A stretch of DNA of 64,000 nucleotides from a bacterium. GTDB taxonomy: Bacteria; Myxococcota_A; Bradymonadia; UBA7976; UBA1532. Shown piece by piece: positions 63,918-64,000 of this stretch. The DNA lies in NCBI GenBank assembly GCA_030426085.1, contig JAUHYW010000031.1, forward strand, positions 31,763 to 95,762, written 5' to 3'. The first letter of the stretch is position 1. Each line of letters opens with the position of its first letter. Both the position numbers and the translations under genes were made by a program. The notes under the pieces are model-generated. The model worked only from the letters and a program-made list of their open reading frames with translations, was not told the origin of the DNA and made no database searches.

Positions 63918-63923
63918 ATTATC
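63918..63923 (-). promoter_or_regulatory. -10 element for the caspase-like gene
   Basis: GATAAT on the minus strand, about 60 nt before the start, without a recognisable -35. The overlapping TGGTGGATGATTA (63909-63921, plus strand) matches 11 of 13 bases of the site before the XRE gene at 60711. Confidence 0.35.
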
Positions 63924-64000
63924 TGGGTTGAGATGACCCTCGCGGGGTGATCGGATGGAGTTCCTACACAACGGCCGAGCCCCGCTCGGGTCGGCGTGAG

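Larger units (their letters stand above)
56222..64000. mobile_element. Putative integrative element at tRNA-Gly (right end not seen)
   Basis: A tyrosine recombinase gene sits 80 bp after a tRNA 3' end and points toward it, the usual layout of tRNA-integrated elements. An excisionase-like HTH gene, an XRE repressor, unfamiliar genes with long non-coding gaps and unusual DNA repeats follow. No second copy of the tRNA 3' end was found up to base 64000, so the right boundary is unknown, and the sigma-factor and caspase genes may already be chromosomal. Confidence 0.5.

Noticed and set aside
56222..64000. Right-end attachment repeat of the element
   Set aside because: I looked for the tRNA 3' sequence and found no second copy up to the window end.

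Overview
The window is very GC-rich with strong G/C third-position bias. Its gene content points to a Myxococcota-type (deltaproteobacterial) chromosome. The evidence is a complete pilMNOPQ block, an FHA-GAF-AAA+ activator beside a zinc-ribbon Ser/Thr kinase, paired ArsA-type ATPases, large lipoproteins built from MopE-type metal-binding repeats or Cys-rich 19-residue repeats, and many lipobox proteins. The species cannot be named from this.

Layout. 1-2873: end of a surface-polysaccharide or secondary-metabolite type cluster (asparagine-synthase-like protein, MOP flippase). 3052-16704: mostly envelope proteins, namely a ChaN-like lipoprotein, a haem-c/copper type II monooxygenase-like lipoprotein, a DUF362 Tat protein, a TerB-like protein, a MopE-repeat lipoprotein, a Cys-repeat/lamin-tail lipoprotein and a membrane protein, plus an isovaleryl-type acyl-CoA dehydrogenase. 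16772-24680: a ferritin-like diiron protein diverges from a tight operon of two ArsA ATPases, a thioredoxin-like lipoprotein and a DEDDh exonuclease, followed by a DUF of unknown role, a lipoprotein and an alkaline-phosphatase-superfamily enzyme. 24797-30474: rplM, rpsI, argC, fxsA-like, two envelope genes and the FHA-GAF activator. 30490-37523 (minus): two giant overlapping DUF3857/transglutaminase-like paralogs. 37668-40505: Ser/Thr kinase and an NtrC-type response regulator. 40857-51248: pilMNOPQ running by stop/start overlaps into aroK and aroB, then a lipoprotein, a roadblock/LC7 protein, aroQ and efp. 51411-56102: a 1563-residue TPR protein with three acidic repeat arrays.

From 56146 the character changes. 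A tRNA-Gly(CCC) is followed by a terminator, a convergent tyrosine recombinase and a small HTH (excisionase-like) protein. Then come two divergent members of an unrecognised coiled-coil family, an XRE repressor, an unknown gene, a sigma-factor-like protein and a caspase-like/beta-barrel protein. This looks like the left end of an integrative element lodged at the tRNA; its right end was not found in the window.

The observations most worth following are these. (1) In the element, a 25-bp hairpin element (CTGCG-N8-CGCAG plus a CCTGG flank) occurs three times, each 38-47 nt before the start codon of a different gene and always in the same orientation relative to that gene. (2) An array of 12 degenerate heptamers CC(A/G)(G/T)C(A/G)(A/T), one per 11-12 bp, lies between the two divergent coiled-coil paralogs. 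(3) The two ArsA ATPases have complementary active-site losses, as if they form one composite ATPase site. (4) PilQ carries a coiled-coil insert of about 365 residues between its two AMIN domains. (5) One of the two giant transglutaminase-like paralogs has lost its catalytic Cys and His.
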